Source of the DNA: Poecilobothrus nobilitatus
Taxonomy: Eukaryota > Arthropoda > Insecta > Diptera > Dolichopodidae
Assembly: GCA_947095535.1 (NCBI GenBank)
Contig: OX352772.1
Span: forward strand, 257,791,746 to 257,855,745
Direction of reading: 5' to 3'
Length of the DNA: 64,000 nt
Shown: positions 1-11,658 of the stretch, piece after piece
Numbering within the stretch: position 1 is the stretch's first letter
Layout of the letters: each line of letters opens with the position of its first letter
Translations under genes and position numbers: made by a program
Notes under the pieces: model-generated
Database searches by the model: none
What the model saw: the letters and a program-made list of their open reading frames with translations, nothing else
Told to the model about the DNA's origin: nothing

Positions 1-40
1 TGATATTTGATTTTTTTGGATATTTAAACATTATATCATT

Positions 41-182
41 AACTTTAAATATACCTATATACATATTTGAATGACATGCCTATTGGAACGTAATAAATAA
101 ATTTACATAGTGTACATGAACTTTAAATACACCTATATACGTATTTGAATGGTATGAATATTTCAACATAATAAATAAAAAT
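41..182. repeat. Two tandem copies of a 78-bp AT-rich repeat
   Basis: The block starting 'aactttaaatatacctata' at 41 recurs at 119 with a few substitutions, so the period is 78 bp. It lies upstream of a TATA box and of the BEL/Pao gag, so it may be part of the 5' LTR (U3). No matching 3' LTR was found to confirm this. Confidence 0.7.
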
Positions 183-266
183 TTTTTTTTAAAAGAAGTT
201 GCTTCAGAGTTTTTGATTTCTGGACAGAACGTGGTTCGAATAATTGCTATTAATTTCATGAAGTGG

Positions 267-275
267 TATAAAAAG
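267..275 (+). promoter_or_regulatory. TATA box of the BEL/Pao element
   Basis: The sequence 'tataaaaag' lies 111 bp before the gag start at 378 in otherwise non-coding DNA. This is the position expected for the LTR promoter of a retrotransposon. No initiator or primer-binding site could be assigned with confidence. Confidence 0.4.
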
Positions 276-377
276 GCTTGTACGAGGGGTTACATTTTTT
301 TTAACAAAATTTATCTGAATTTGGTAAGTGTTTTAGTTGAGGTAAATAAATTAAAAGAAAGATGGAAGACTTTATAA

Positions 378-1470
378 ATGCAGTTGGCACAGTTGGCACA
401 AAATCAAATCCTTGAAAGTTGCTTTAATAATTATAAAAAGTGGGCGAAGGATAAGCGCATTAAAGGGTTTTATGAAAGAATGTTAGTCGCTCTTCAAGGG
501 CATTGGGATACATTTGTCAGTGGGCATAAAAGATTAATAGTTCAAACGTTATCAGGAAAGAGTTATAGTTACTTTGAAGATGATATTAGTGCTGAGGTGG
601 AAGATTACTTCAACACTAATTACGAAATAATTGAAAGCCGATATGAAACAGATTTTGCAGAAAATGCATCAAAGAAAAACGAGACTAGCATGATACAATC
701 CAACCAGTCGAGGATCACTCTGAAGTGCGGCTTGAAGTTACCAAAGGTCTCATTTGATAAATTCGATGGTGATTACAAGAAATGGCAAACCTTCTATGAT
801 CTTTTTAGAACAATGGTACACCAAAATGATTCTCTAAGTCCAGTTCAAAAATTGCAATATTTAAAGATGCACCTTGTAGGAGAACCAGAACAGTTTTTGA
901 GGCCGTACCAGGTAACAGAAAAGAATTATTTTTAAGCATGGTCCCTATTACAGGATCAATATGAGAATCGAAAGGTCTTAGTAAATACACAATTAATTAA
1001 GAGTCAGCTCACGGGCTCAGAGGATTATTAGACACAACATCTGAATGCTTACACGCTCTAGATATTCTGGATACTTCAACGAAAGAATGGGACCCGATTT
1101 TAGTTTTTTTAATTGTCAACAAGCTTCCAACCGAAACGCATGAGTTGTGGGAGCAAGAAACTTGCAAAATGAAGGAATGAAACAAAACTACAACACAATC
1201 GTATCACATCGTATTGCAACTCCATCTTCATGTGTCGGTTGTCAAGGCCAACACACCATTCGGCAATGTGATGAATTTCTAAAGCTAGAAAAGGTAAAAA
1301 ATCTATGTATCAACTGTTTAGGTTTTTGGCATAGAGTTGTTAATTGTCCCAGTAAGAGAGTTTGCCAATATTGCAGAAAGAAACATCACATGCTTTTACA
1401 TAAAAATATAAACTCTGTGAATCAAAACAATAACCAACAAAATAGTCGATCTACTAATCAATCCAGTTAG
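378..1470 (+). pseudogene. BEL/Pao gag with zinc knuckles (broken)
   Basis: Gag forms the particle that packages the retrotransposon RNA. The first 185 codons contain the DUF1759 signature (PKVSFDKFDGDYKKWQTFYD at about residues 121-140), which is typical of BEL/Pao gag. A TAA at about 933 interrupts the frame, which then reads on in the same frame (AWSLLQDQY...) to a second stop near 1,030. A downstream piece (1,147-1,470) holds two Cys/His clusters, CVGCQGQHTIRQC and CQYCRKKHH, which resemble retroviral nucleocapsid zinc knuckles. The stops mean no full-length Gag can be made. Codons are AT-rich like the rest of the window. The family assignment is secure; the exact original start is less so. 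Confidence 0.8.
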
Positions 1471-1635
1471 CCCAGTACTTCCCGAGCAACATCAAACAAC
1501 AGATTAACTCCAAATAGCCCAAGTTTTGTTCCAAATAATCAAATTCAAACCATAAACTCCAATTTTTTAAATACATCCGATGTTCAATCATTTATCACAC
1601 TCCGGTAGAATAATCAAATTTTATTAGCAACCCCT

Positions 1636-2316
1636 GTGATCACAATTGTCGCTACTTCAGGTAAACAAAGCCTGATTAGAGCACTCATTGACCAAGGGTC
1701 TCAAACCTCGTTCATCATCGAAAGAGTTATTCAACAGCTTGGTTTAAGAAGAGAACCAGTCCATGCTACTGTGCAAGAGATAGGAAAGAGTCAAACACAT
1801 CATGTCACTTCTAGAGTGAGATTTAGCCTTCAAACCTTAACCAAGGAAACGTTACTAGAAGTCGAAAGTCTCGTTTTAAAAACATTAACAAATCATCTAC
1901 CAACTTCAAGCATAGAAGTGCAACATTGGGAACATTTACATGGTTTACAGATGGCAGATCCACAATTTGATAAATCTGGGCCAATAGATTTATTACTTGG
2001 AGCAGACGCTTTTAGCAGCATAATATTAGAGGGCCTAAGAAAAGGTAATCCGGGTTCGCCCACAGCCCAGAAAACGATTTTTGGATGGATATTGTCGGGT
2101 AACATTAATTGTGCAGGAGAACCACAACTTACTGTTAAAAATTTTCATATGTGTGCTGATTTCGATAAACAATTAAAAGCTTTTTGGGAAATTGAGGAAT
2201 TGCCGAAACAACAAAATCAATTAGAAGAAGAAATCAAATGTGAACAATTTTTTGAATCAACCACTATTCGTTTAAAATCAGGACTATACCAAGTTTCATT
2301 GCCATTTAAGAGGTAA
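1636..2316 (+). pseudogene. BEL/Pao aspartic protease region
   Basis: This 226-codon open segment carries ALIDQGSQTSFI, the BEL/Pao form of the aspartic protease active site (D-x-G-S), near residue 17. A second conserved LLLGADAF segment, resembling the flap and psi-loop region of the DUF1758 family, lies near residue 118. In an intact element this protease is part of the Gag-Pol polyprotein and cleaves it. Here it is separated from gag by a stop (TAG near 1,606) and from the reverse transcriptase by a frame change near 2,316, so it is a fossil fragment. Confidence 0.8.
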
Positions 2317-3470
2317 CTGAGCAACATCACTTAGGGAAATCAAGAGACAATGCGGTGCGCCGTTTGTATCAGCTTGAACATAAATTTGGGAAAAATCCAA
2401 ATCTAAAAAAAGAGTATGAAAAATGTTTACAAGAATACATCGATCTTGGTCATATGATACAAGTTACTAATGGTGAAGATAGTCTCTCATCGTACAAGAC
2501 TGACTTCACCCATTGCAATTGTTGTTACCTTCCACATAATGACGTAACTAAGAAGACGAGCACCACAACAAAGCTACGTGTAGTTTTCGACGCATCCAAA
2601 GCAACATCAGGTGGATTGTTAAATGACATGCTTTTAAAGGGTCCAGTGGTACAAGATGATTTAGTCAAATTTCTGTTTCGATGGAGAAAGCATCGCATTG
2701 CATTTACCGCCGACATTGAAAAGATGTATCGCCGAATTCGTGTCGAAGATTCAAACACAGAATTCCAGAGAATAGTTTGGAGAGATAATTCAAACCAACC
2801 TATAAGAGATTATGAATTATTGACGGTTACCTTTGGTACAAAAAGCACTCCTTATAAATTTTAGAACAACTGGCTATTGATGAAAAAGACAACTACCCTA
2901 TAGCAGCAAGAACAACGTCAAGTGATTTCTATGTTGACGATTTTCTATCATTAGCTGACTCTCCCAAAGAAGCCATCGAGTTACAAAATCAAATATTTAA
3001 ATTAACCAACTCTGCTAGGTTGCCACTTCGAAAATGGGCATCCAATTGTAAAAAATTAACGAAACCTTTTGGAATACAAAACAATAAAGTTACCTTATTA
3101 TCGTCTTTAGAAGAAAATTAAACTGTTCGAACTCTTGGCATCACATGGATTTCAAACAAAGATACCTGTATGTATTCTGTAAATTTGGATGAAAATCCGG
3201 AAAATTGGCAAAACGTAAAATACTGTCGCATCTCGCCAAGTTGTTTGATCCACTTGGTTGGCTATCACCCTCAATCATATTAGCGAAAATACTTATGCAA
3301 AGACTTTGGTTATATGGCTCTGATTGGGATGAACAAGTTAATATAGAGATTAAGCAAGACTGGAAAAAATATTTATTACATCTTCCAGAAGTTCAAACAA
3401 TCGCCGTAGAAAGATGGATTCATTATTCAAACAACAGTTCTCAAATCGAAATTCATAGTGATACACACAC
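2290..3470 (+). pseudogene. BEL/Pao reverse transcriptase (fragmented)
   Basis: Reverse transcriptase copies the element RNA into cDNA. Visible landmarks are KLRVVFDASKATSGG and FTADIEKMYRRIRV (palm motif A) at 2,570-2,750, and DFYVDDFLS (the YVDD catalytic motif) at about 2,926-2,952. HLAKLFDPLGWLSP, the typical BEL region between RT and RNase H, lies at about 3,230-3,270. The pieces are in different frames, with breaks near 2,316, 2,860 and 3,120. The gene is cut at about 3,470 by the LINE insertion, in the segment that should lead into RNase H. Confidence 0.85.
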
Positions 3471-3519
3471 CGAAATTCATATACACACACACACCTATTG
3501 TTCTGGCTATGTTCCGTCG

Positions 3520-6500
3520 GGATAGCTTCAATAGATTTTCGGTTCTTTTTTTATCATACAATGGCCAGACTTTCCTGGCCGTACAACATGTTGCTAGTTC
3601 GTTCCACCTTCTCTTTGCTAAGAACAAAAAGTGGAGGAAGATATCTCTCTTAACGCTGTTTAGCGGGGGCTCTACCTGTTCCGCCAGTGAAGCATTTAGG
3701 CTGGAACTCGTCCTTGCTAACTCATCAGCATGTTCATTTCCTGCTATGTTTCTATGTCCCGGAACCCACAGTAATGTAACATTGAATTGATTACTTACAT
3801 TCTTAAGCTGGTGAAAGCATTTTCTGACTAGCTTGGATGTTATTATTGCAGAGTTGAGAGCCGCAATTACTGCTTGGCGGTCTGTAATTATTGCAATGCT
3901 TCCTCCCAGAGAAAAATTGTTCCCTAGTATTTGGCATGCTTTCAAGATTCCTAGCATTTCAGCTTGAAATACACTCGCTTTATCTGGCAGACGGAAAGCA
4001 TGTTCTATTTTTAGTGATTCTGAATAGACACCCGCACCAACACCACACTCCATCTTTGAACCATCAGTGAAGAGTGCGGTGTCAATTTCTCCCAAGGGGT
4101 TTTTCTGTTTCCATTCCCTTATTGATGGAATTTTGACTTTAAAGTTCCTGGTAATTTCCAAACTTGGCATTACGTAGTCTGTGGAATCTGGCAGATCATG
4201 ATATATCGAGCTTAGAATACTGCTGTGTCCATAGGGTTTTGCACGCCAGTATCCATTCCCTCGAAGTCTGATTGCACTACAACAGGCTAGAGATTTAATA
4301 TGAAGCCGGGAGAAGGTATAGAAGTACATCCAGTGCATTACTTGGCGTTGACCTTAACGCACCCGTAATACTTACACATGCACCCCTCTGTACTCTACCA
4401 AGCTTGGTTAGAATATACTCCTTCTCCACCGCTGGCCACCACACTAGTGACCCGTAGGTAAGGATGGGGCGTACTATAGCTGTGTACATCCATAAAGCCA
4501 TTCTTGGCTTTAATCCCCATTTTTTACCTAATATTTTCCTACAAGAATACAGGGCTACATAGGCCTTTTTGGCTCTTTCTTCGGTATTAGCTTTTCATTT
4601 CAATTTTGGGTCAAGTACCACTCCTAGGTATTTAACATTCGAGGCTAGATTCAGATACACACCATCCAATTTTGGCTGAGTGAATTCCGGAATCTTGATT
4701 CTGGTTGTAAATAGCATTAGTTCTGCTTTACTCGGATTGATACGTAGGCCACAACCATTAGTCCATCCGACAACCCTGGTAAAGCTCTTTCCATAATACA
4801 ACTGATTATATCAAGATACTTCCCAGACACTAATACTGCTAAATCATCTGCGTATGTGATGGCTTAGATTCCCTCATCTCGAAGGTCTTTAAGAATTCTG
4901 TTCATTACTAAAAGCCACAGTAGTGGTGATAGCACCCTACTCTGGGGTGTACCCCTGCTTACTCTTCTAGTAATCTTATGGTTGCCGAGTTCCGACTGAA
5001 TCTCTCTTGATTGCAACATATTAATGATCCACTGTCTAAGGGCAGTTTCTACCCCTAGATCTTCCAGTGAATCCTGTATAGCCGATACATGAATATTGTT
5101 GAAGGCACCTTCTATGTCTAGAAAGGTGGCCAACGTATATTCTTTGTATTGTATCGATTGCTCAACGCTCCGTACTAATTCACTTAGTGCCGTCTCGGTT
5201 GACTTGCCTTTACAGTAAGCATGTTGATACTTACATAGTGGAGTAGTCTCTAGTACTCTTCGAAGTTCTAACTCTAGTGTTCTTTCGAGAGTTTTCAGTA
5301 AGAAGGATGATAGACTTATCGGTATAAAGTCCTTAGCGGTTTCATGACCACTTTTTCCAACCTTTGGTTTAAAGACTATCCGCCTCCATAGCAGAGGAAT
5401 ATGGCCTAGCAAGAGGCTACTTTTGAATAGTTTCGTGATTAAGGGAACCACAAGTTCCTTAATTTCTTGAAGCATTTTTGGAAAAATACCATTCAAACCT
5501 GCAGCTTTGTATGGAGAAAAATTATCAATTGCCCAGGCAACCTTTCGCTCCGTTATAACTGAGTTGACCCATTCATCAGGGCCTCTTCGGACCTTTGTGT
5601 CAACCGCTTGGTTGATCACATGAGCGTCCTTTGTGCACCCTGGAAAATGAGTACGCACTAAAAGATCTAGCGTTTCAGCGGTTGAGTCAGTCCATGTTCC
5701 TTCCACCGTTCTAAGGAAGGATGGATTGGAATGTTCTTTGGATAAGACTCTACTAAGTCTAGCTGAGTCCCTAGTTTTCTCTATGGATTCACAATAATCT
5801 TTCCATGACCGTGTCTTGGCCAATCGGATTTCTCTCTTATATTTTCTGGGTTGGTCCTTGTAGAGTTGTCAATTATTCTGTTTATAGCAGATGTTATACG
5901 CATCTCTAGTCTCCTTCCTTAGGTTAGTTAAATCCTCGTTCCACCAAACCGGGAATGTTTTTTTGCTACGTTTGACAGGACATGACACCTTAAATGAGAC
6001 CTCCATGGCCTTTGTAAACATGTCAGTCCTCTTTTCTAACTCATTTTTATTCACAATATCTGAGTTAGCTACTACCAAAAGTTTTTTTGTTGCTATCCTT
6101 CTGAACTTTCTCCAGTTAGTAGCTCTAGCATTTCTATAGGGCTGGGGATTTTCAGGCTTATGATTGACATTGAAGAGTATCCAGCTGTGATCCGAAAAAG
6201 ATCTCTTCTCCGATACTCTCCATTTTTCTCTTTTTAGGGCTTCATCGGTACCTATACATGTAATATCTATCACATCCGCCCAGCCCGAAAAACTATCCGA
6301 GCTTGGGAATGTGAATGTGGGGGTACTTCCCCTGTTGCATATATTAAGATTAGCGTTTAGAATAAAATCGAACAATGACTCACCTCGTTCATTTGTTTCG
6401 GAGCTTCCCCATATGGTATGCCGAGCATTAGCATCGCAGCCCACAATCAGCTTACCACCTGTGGCACTTACCAACTGCTGAAAGCGGGGGGGTGGAGCGT

Positions 6501-6846
6501 GTTCATCATGTGGCATGTACACAGAACTTATGTACATGCTCACATCGATTTTCATCTCCAGCTTGACAACTGTCAAATCTTCGTAACTGAAATTAGAACA
6601 GAGATGTGCATTGATGTGTTTTTTTACCAGAATACAAGTTCTTGGCTTACCTTTTTCTAAACCTACATTCTTGTAGAATAGATTGTAGTTACCATTGTTT
6701 AACCCCCTTATCCTGGAGGCGTTAACCCATGGCTCCTGAATTAGGGCTATGTCGAGGTCCTCCTCGCCAAGAAAGACCAGCAGATTATCCGAGGCACACT
6801 TTGAGTGCTTTAGATTAATCTGCACCACCCGCATCGTTTGTTCCAC
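3520..6846 (-). pseudogene. LINE ORF2: endonuclease, reverse transcriptase, RNase H (broken)
   Basis: The endonuclease spans 5,869-6,846, with VVQINLKHSKCASDN at the start, IALIQEPW and a C-terminal FSDHSWI motif. The RT spans about 4,600-5,823. Its TFLDIEGAFNNIH matches palm motif A, and YADDLAVLV lies just after an in-frame TAA at about 4,863. The RNase H spans about 3,520-4,338, with TDGSK, AEMLGILKA, ITDRQAV and WVPGHRNIAGNEHADELA. At least four breaks separate the open pieces (near 5,850, 4,863, 4,590 and 4,300). The protein would nick target DNA and copy the LINE RNA there, but this copy is dead. Confidence 0.85.
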
Positions 6847-8209
6847 TGGCTGCTTCTGCTGCAGACTCTTTGTCGACTGACATTTCTTCTAGCAGCCCAT
6901 TCACCTCGTCAAGGTAGTCTATGTCTGGACTACCTGATTTAAATATTTTCAGTTTGGTATGACGTATACCAAACCTTAGCTTGTTCCCCGGCTTCTCCCG
7001 GGGTTCGAGACTTTCTTCGCTGATAAGAAGGAGAAACGATATACTGTTCTTCAACAGTTCTTCGGATGATTTCTCCTTCACTATCACCGACCAGTTCCTC
7101 ATTGGAACCGTCGGGTTATGGATTCGGAGGCACTCGAGAAGCTTTTTCCCGCTTATCTCCATCCTAGGCAACCAGATGCGGGCTCTAGGTCGTCTTGGGA
7201 TTTCGCTAGCTGGGATTAGGCCAATTTTGGCTTCCTCCCAAGCATCGCTTAGCTTAGCAATGCTGCTGCTAAAGAAATTCAAAGACTGATCCTCGCATCG
7301 GATTACCCTATAGCCCCTGACTACTTCGTATGAATCAAAGCACGGAAAAGTCCCTCCAGCCCCTCCTAGAATGTGCTCATTCACCATTTCGGACAACCTC
7401 ACCTCAAGTTTAACCCACAGATCGCTTGACACTTTACGATCTGTGGCTTTTTCGTTGACAACTGCAACACATAAACTATCTTTTACAATATCATTGTAAT
7501 TTTTATGTGCTGCAGCTTTCGAACTGCTGTGGAGACTCGTTCTCGGCACCTTAGTTCTCTCTGAACCCGGACTGGGTACATCTTTCGACCTATTTCTTTT
7601 CGAGGACGAGTCTTTACCTGAGTTGCGCGACTCATACACTCGCACAACCTCGCTGTATCGCTTTTTGTCCTGTAGATCCCTTTCGTGAACAACACCTTTG
7701 GCTTCATTCTGGGCTATCTTGCCCAATATGAATTTAGCCTTCTGGTATTGTTTCCTGAAAGGGGATCCGAGGCCTCTATTTATTTTGCTCGTTGTAGTGG
7801 GAGTACCGCTCTTAGTACTTCCACTACCACTAACCCCTGTTGGTTTTGGAGCACTCTGGCTGGTGCTTCCTCCACCAACACTAGGCCCTGATGGTTTTGG
7901 AGCACTTTGGCTGGTGCTTCCTCCACCAACAGGTGTTTGGCTGATTATTCGAGGAACTCGACTGGTTCCTTGTTTGATGTCTACAGGGGTACTATGGCTG
8001 GTACCAATAATTGTCTCCCGGCTGGAGGCAAGTAACTCATCCTCAGAAGATGAGTTTGTGTTTTTTTTTTGAATTTTTGGACTTTTCATTTTCTTCCCAC
8101 GAGTATGGCGAGAAATAACGGTCGACATATGCAGAGCTCCCGTACATATGCAAGGATAATTACAATGGGGTGGCGCCTGGTGCCCCAAGGAGACCGTTAG
8201 CGATACCAC
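6815..8209 (-). CDS. LINE ORF1 protein with DUF4780-like domain
   Basis: This is an intact 464-codon frame. The N-terminal half is low-complexity and rich in Ser, Gly and Thr, with two near-identical repeats of GGGSTSQSAPKP (about residues 97-120). The C-terminal half (about residues 245-420) has the layout of the DUF4780 domain seen in ORF1 proteins of arthropod LINEs, which is presumed to bind RNA. I see no CCHC knuckle. The stop lies 32 nt inside the start of ORF2, the overlap often used by LINEs to couple translation. An in-frame ATG at about residue 29 (MSTVISRH) is an alternative start. The ORF1 role is well supported by position; the biochemical function is inferred. Confidence 0.75.
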   Translation of the reverse strand: MVSLTVSLGHQAPPHCNYPCICTGALHMSTVISRHTRGKKMKSPKIQKKNTNSSSEDELLASSRETIIGTSHSTPVDIKQGTSRVPRIISQTPVGGGSTSQSAPKPSGPSVGGGSTSQSAPKPTGVSGSGSTKSGTPTTTSKINRGLGSPFRKQYQKAKFILGKIAQNEAKGVVHERDLQDKKRYSEVVRVYESRNSGKDSSSKRNRSKDVPSPGSERTKVPRTSLHSSSKAAAHKNYNDIVKDSLCVAVVNEKATDRKVSSDLWVKLEVRLSEMVNEHILGGAGGTFPCFDSYEVVRGYRVIRCEDQSLNFFSSSIAKLSDAWEEAKIGLIPASEIPRRPRARIWLPRMEISGKKLLECLRIHNPTVPMRNWSVIVKEKSSEELLKNSISFLLLISEESLEPREKPGNKLRFGIRHTKLKIFKSGSPDIDYLDEVNGLLEEMSVDKESAAEAASGTNDAGGAD

Positions 8210-8282
8210 CTTTATACACCTGGTACCATGCAGCCCTCGGCACGGTTTTCTTTCACACCTTGGCTTGAGTGTACATCTATAA

Positions 8283-9850
8283 TCAGCCGTTGACCTGTAT
8301 CCAAAAAGTATTGAAGAATTTTAGGATGGCAGGTAACGTTGCCCATATTTAACGTACGACCATATTTTGAAACAAATTTTTTGTCGTTCACAAAATTACT
8401 TAGAGTGACCGCCTACTGCATAAGGTTTGCTAAAAATTGTAAAAAACCCATATCGAAAGAGACCAACTGTTTGAAGGCTCACGAAATACAAACATCATTG
8501 TAGATTTTAATCAAACGGATGTAAAACCAGCACTTTTCGAAGGAGATATCCGAACTGAAAAACTCCACATATAAGCCGAAGACCGATCCTTTATCAAATT
8601 AACTCCGTTTTTAGATCACAACGAAATTTTGAGAGTAACCGGAAGAATACAACAATCGTCACTATCATACAATCAAAGGCACCCTATAATCATTCCTGAT
8701 AAAGATCACTTCACACTGCTACTCATAAGAAAAATTCACACGGAAACTCTACATGGAGGATTGCAATTAATGGCAACTATTCTAAGACAAAAGTATTGGT
8801 TACTAAATGCCCGTAATACGATACGGCATCATATTCACAAATTCATTACATGTTTTCGGCAAAAGGCTGAAGTGAGAGAACAACTTATGGGCAATCTTCC
8901 GGCACCTAGAGTACAAATGTGTCGTCTATCTGCACACATTGGTATCGATTACTGTGGTCCGTTTTAATTAAAAACATATAAAGGAAGGAGTGCAAAACGA
9001 TACAAAACGATACAAAGCGTACATATGCTTATTTGTATGTATGTCCGTAAAGGCCATACATTTGGAACTAGTCACCGATTTAACCAGTGAAGGTTTTATT
9101 ACAGCCTTTACAAGATTTACGTCAAGACGCGCACTTTGTAGTGGCAATGGGTCTATAGTGACAAAGGGTCGAATTTTCTTGGAGCGAGTAAAGTTCTGGC
9201 AAAAGAAAGAAAGATGGTGCTAAGTCAGATAAATATTGAAATTGCAGAAACAATTGAAACAATCGGAGTAAATTTTCATTTTATACCTCCTGCTGCTCCG
9301 CATTTCGGCGGCCTATGGGAAGCTGGCGTAAGATCCACAAAATACCATCTCAAAAGAATTTTGAAAAATGACATCTTAACGTACGAAGAATTTACAACCG
9401 TGTTGCACCAAATTGAGGCGTGTTTAAATTCTCGGCTACCATGCGAAGTGAGCAATGACACCCAAGATTTAAACATATTAACACCGGCTCACTTTCTAAT
9501 TGGTGACACAATTCTAACTCCACCTGAGCCGTCCATATTAGATCTTAAAACAACTCACTTAAATCGATGTCAACATTTGCAACGTTTATATCAAAATTTT
9601 TGGAAACGCTAGAATACTGAATACTTAACCAGATTGCAACAGTGTCCAAAATGGACAAAGTAAATTCAATATGTTCAAATTGGAGACGTGGTCATCTTAA
9701 AAGATGAAAACTTACCATCCTGTCGTTGGTTAGTAGCTCGCATTACGGAATTGCACCCCGGTATAGGATGGGTTAGTCCGCGTCGTGCCCGAAAAAACAA
9801 AAAAATCAATGTTAAAACGACCGATTCCAAAATTATGTATTTTATCTATA
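8283..9850 (+). pseudogene. BEL/Pao integrase and DUF5641 tail (broken)
   Basis: BEL sequence resumes after the LINE. The piece at 8,629-8,967 holds the integrase zinc-binding region (HTETLHGGLQLMATILRQKY, then a degenerate HH-CC) and the first catalytic Asp in IGIDYCGPF. The next pieces (8,990-9,223 and 9,214-9,612) hold FGGLWEAGVRSTKYHLKRIL with the catalytic Glu. The second catalytic Asp, normally in a DNGTNF motif, appears mutated (CSGNGSIV), so the enzyme would be inactive even if the frames were joined. A tail at 9,660-9,850 (VGDVVILKDENLP, RWLVARITELHPG) matches the DUF5641 region that ends BEL/Pao Pol. Confidence 0.85.
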
Positions 9851-10019
9851 CCTAAACACACACACACACAAGCATCTCATTCTTTGAAAACCGCACATAC
9901 CATTCAAACGCACTAAAATCTAATACAACCTACTTAAAACTACCACTACTTACAACCTAGCATTACTTAAAAACTAGCATTACTTAAAACTAGCACTTAT
10001 AAAATAAGCAAATTCAGCT

Positions 10020-10570
10020 CCAACTTCTAATAATAGATTGGATGAATCAGCTTTTGGGAGCACATATTTTAATATATTACTTCCAAATAATGAAACTGTT
10101 AAAGTAAATTTATCAGTTCAGTTTTTAAAACATGTAATTTCCTCAGAAACAAATACTATTGAAATTACAACAACAATTACAATACAACCATTAACTACTT
10201 TGCAAGCAATTGATCAATTTTTATCAGATAAAGCTGATTCAGTACCACAATATGCAGTAACATACTATAGATGATGCTATTAAAGCTTTTAGAAATGAAT
10301 TAGTTTTAAAAGAGCAGAATATTGGTGGAATAATAAATAGTGAACATATATTTTATAGGCATTTTGTATTGAATTTTGGGGAGAATCAAAAACTCACTGT
10401 GAGATGTGAATATGAAAGCATTTTTATTAAAAAGTATCTTAAAATTCAGTGTCATGAATATCGAGAAATATTAGCTGGTGATGAAGAATTACAGGTGATG
10501 GAGAAGTACAGAAGATACAGAATATAAATCTGATTTCACTGTAATTGATTTACGAACAATCAAACAGGAT
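10020..10570 (+). pseudogene. Uncharacterised Polinton-1 gene (frameshifted)
   Basis: An open segment at 10,038-10,274 (STYFNILLPNNETVKVNLSV) continues in a shifted frame to about 10,525 (ending FIKKYLKIQCHEYREILAGD). It lies 3' to 3' with the integrase gene at the left end of element 1. Its position, size and alternating hydrophobic strand pattern recall the QCNYSRLF-family genes of elements 2 and 3, which also lie near integrase or at an element end. The sequence match is too weak to call homology by eye. No function recognised. Confidence 0.4.
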
Positions 10571-10618
10571 CCATCATATCAAATGGAAATTCATTAAAAA
10601 ATAATAAACAAATTTTAT

Positions 10619-11544
10619 TTCTTTATATTAAATCAGTTTTATTAATTCATGAATTGTGAGCGGATGAGAATCCAAGCCATTTTACAAAAACTTTATTATC
10701 TTTACTTTTAATAACTTTTTCAACTAAATAAATATTATTATGTTTAGATTTAAGCAACTCATGCTCATAGAAGCTTCCTTGTATGGGTTGACCTTGATAA
10801 TCTTCTAGTAAATATGTGACAGTGTTAGTGATTTGAACTTTTCTTATTTTAAATAATTCAGTTGTCCAATTTGGGGTGTAGCCTTTTTCAAAAACATGTT
10901 TATACTTGCTTATTCCAACTGAATCATTAATTTTATATTTTGCGGGTAAAGCTATTTTTATATGATTATATACAGTTTTAAGTAAATTTTCAGCATTATC
11001 TTTATTGACATCAGATGGTCGTTTCTGAATTGTTCGATGTATAGTGTTGTTATATTGTTTAACTTGTTCTGCAATTAGATTAATCCATTTATAATTTCCA
11101 TTAAAACTAAATTCTTTCCACATCTTTTCTTTTAAAGTTCTATTAAAACGTTCAACAATAGAGGCCTTTAATATGCTAAATGTTGAATAATGGTTTATAT
11201 GATATTTATCCATTAATTTTTTTGAATATTTTATTAAAAAATTCTTTCCCATCATCTGTTTGTAAATTTTGCGGATGTCTTTTAGAAGTTAGAAAAATAT
11301 TTTGCATTGCTTTTGTAACGTTCTCTGAAGTTTTTGCTTTTATAGGAATTGCCCAAGCATACTTGGAAAAGGTATCAATTACTGTTAGTAAAAATTTAAA
11401 ACCTTTGTTCTCTGTAGCATATGAACCCATTTCTACTAAATCAGCTTGCCAAAGATCATCAAATCCTTTAATTATAACTCTACGTCGTTTGAAATTTCTC
11501 CGTGCAGGCTTATGCAGCTCTTCAACAACTTCTCTTTTACTCAT
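10619..11544 (-). pseudogene. Polinton-1 integrase with chromodomain (broken)
   Basis: This is a retroviral-type DDE integrase that would insert the linear Polinton DNA. The three acidic residues sit in WQADLVEM, LQTDDGKEFF and ASIVERFNRT. The C-terminus is a chromodomain (NKVFVKWLGF). Two lesions are visible. One is a frame change around 11,206-11,255. The other is a TGA in place of the chromodomain Trp that the element-2 integrase still has (HNTWINK there, HNS-stop-INK here at about 10,645). Reading on after that TGA gives a natural end at about 10,620. The element-2 homologue (46,958-47,911) is intact and aligns along the whole length. Confidence 0.85.
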
Positions 11545-11658
11545 GTTTATACAAAATAAAAATAGACGGACTTAATTACTATGTATAACTAATTAGAAAA
11601 TCTTTGATTGAAAATGAATTTCCGGTGATTACTATCTAGAATCTTAGAAATAATATCA

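Larger units (their letters stand above)
3476..8275 (-). mobile_element. LOA/I-like non-LTR retrotransposon nested in BEL/Pao
   Basis: Read on the - strand, the order is ORF1 with a DUF4780-like domain, then ORF2 with AP endonuclease, reverse transcriptase (YADD) and RNase H. RNase H downstream of RT points to the I/LOA/R1 group of LINEs. The 3' end lies in a CA-microsatellite at 3,460-3,500. The 5' end is about 8,270, after which BEL pol sequence resumes. I could not find a clean target-site duplication, and part of the BEL RNase H seems to be missing, so the insertion may have been accompanied by a deletion. ORF2 is broken, so the copy is not autonomous. Confidence 0.85.
1..9860 (+). mobile_element. 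Degenerate BEL/Pao LTR retrotransposon
   Basis: Gag (DUF1759-type), CCHC zinc knuckles, aspartic protease, reverse transcriptase with YVDD, and an integrase followed by a DUF5641-like tail occur in this order on the + strand. That is the BEL/Pao arrangement. The reading frame is broken many times, and a LINE of about 4.8 kb is inserted into the pol RNase H region. No second LTR is visible: after about 9,855 the sequence becomes simple and then runs into Polinton 1, so the right LTR is missing or unrecognisable. The left limit is uncertain because the window starts inside or next to the 5' LTR. Confidence 0.85.

Noticed and set aside
3458..3790. Open + strand frame of 110 codons
   Set aside because: It is antisense to the RNase H domain of the LINE ORF2, which has clear motifs on the - strand.
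1..10040. Matching LTRs for the BEL/Pao element
   Set aside because: I compared 1-370 with 9,850-10,040 by eye and saw no repeat, so no LTR pair is claimed.
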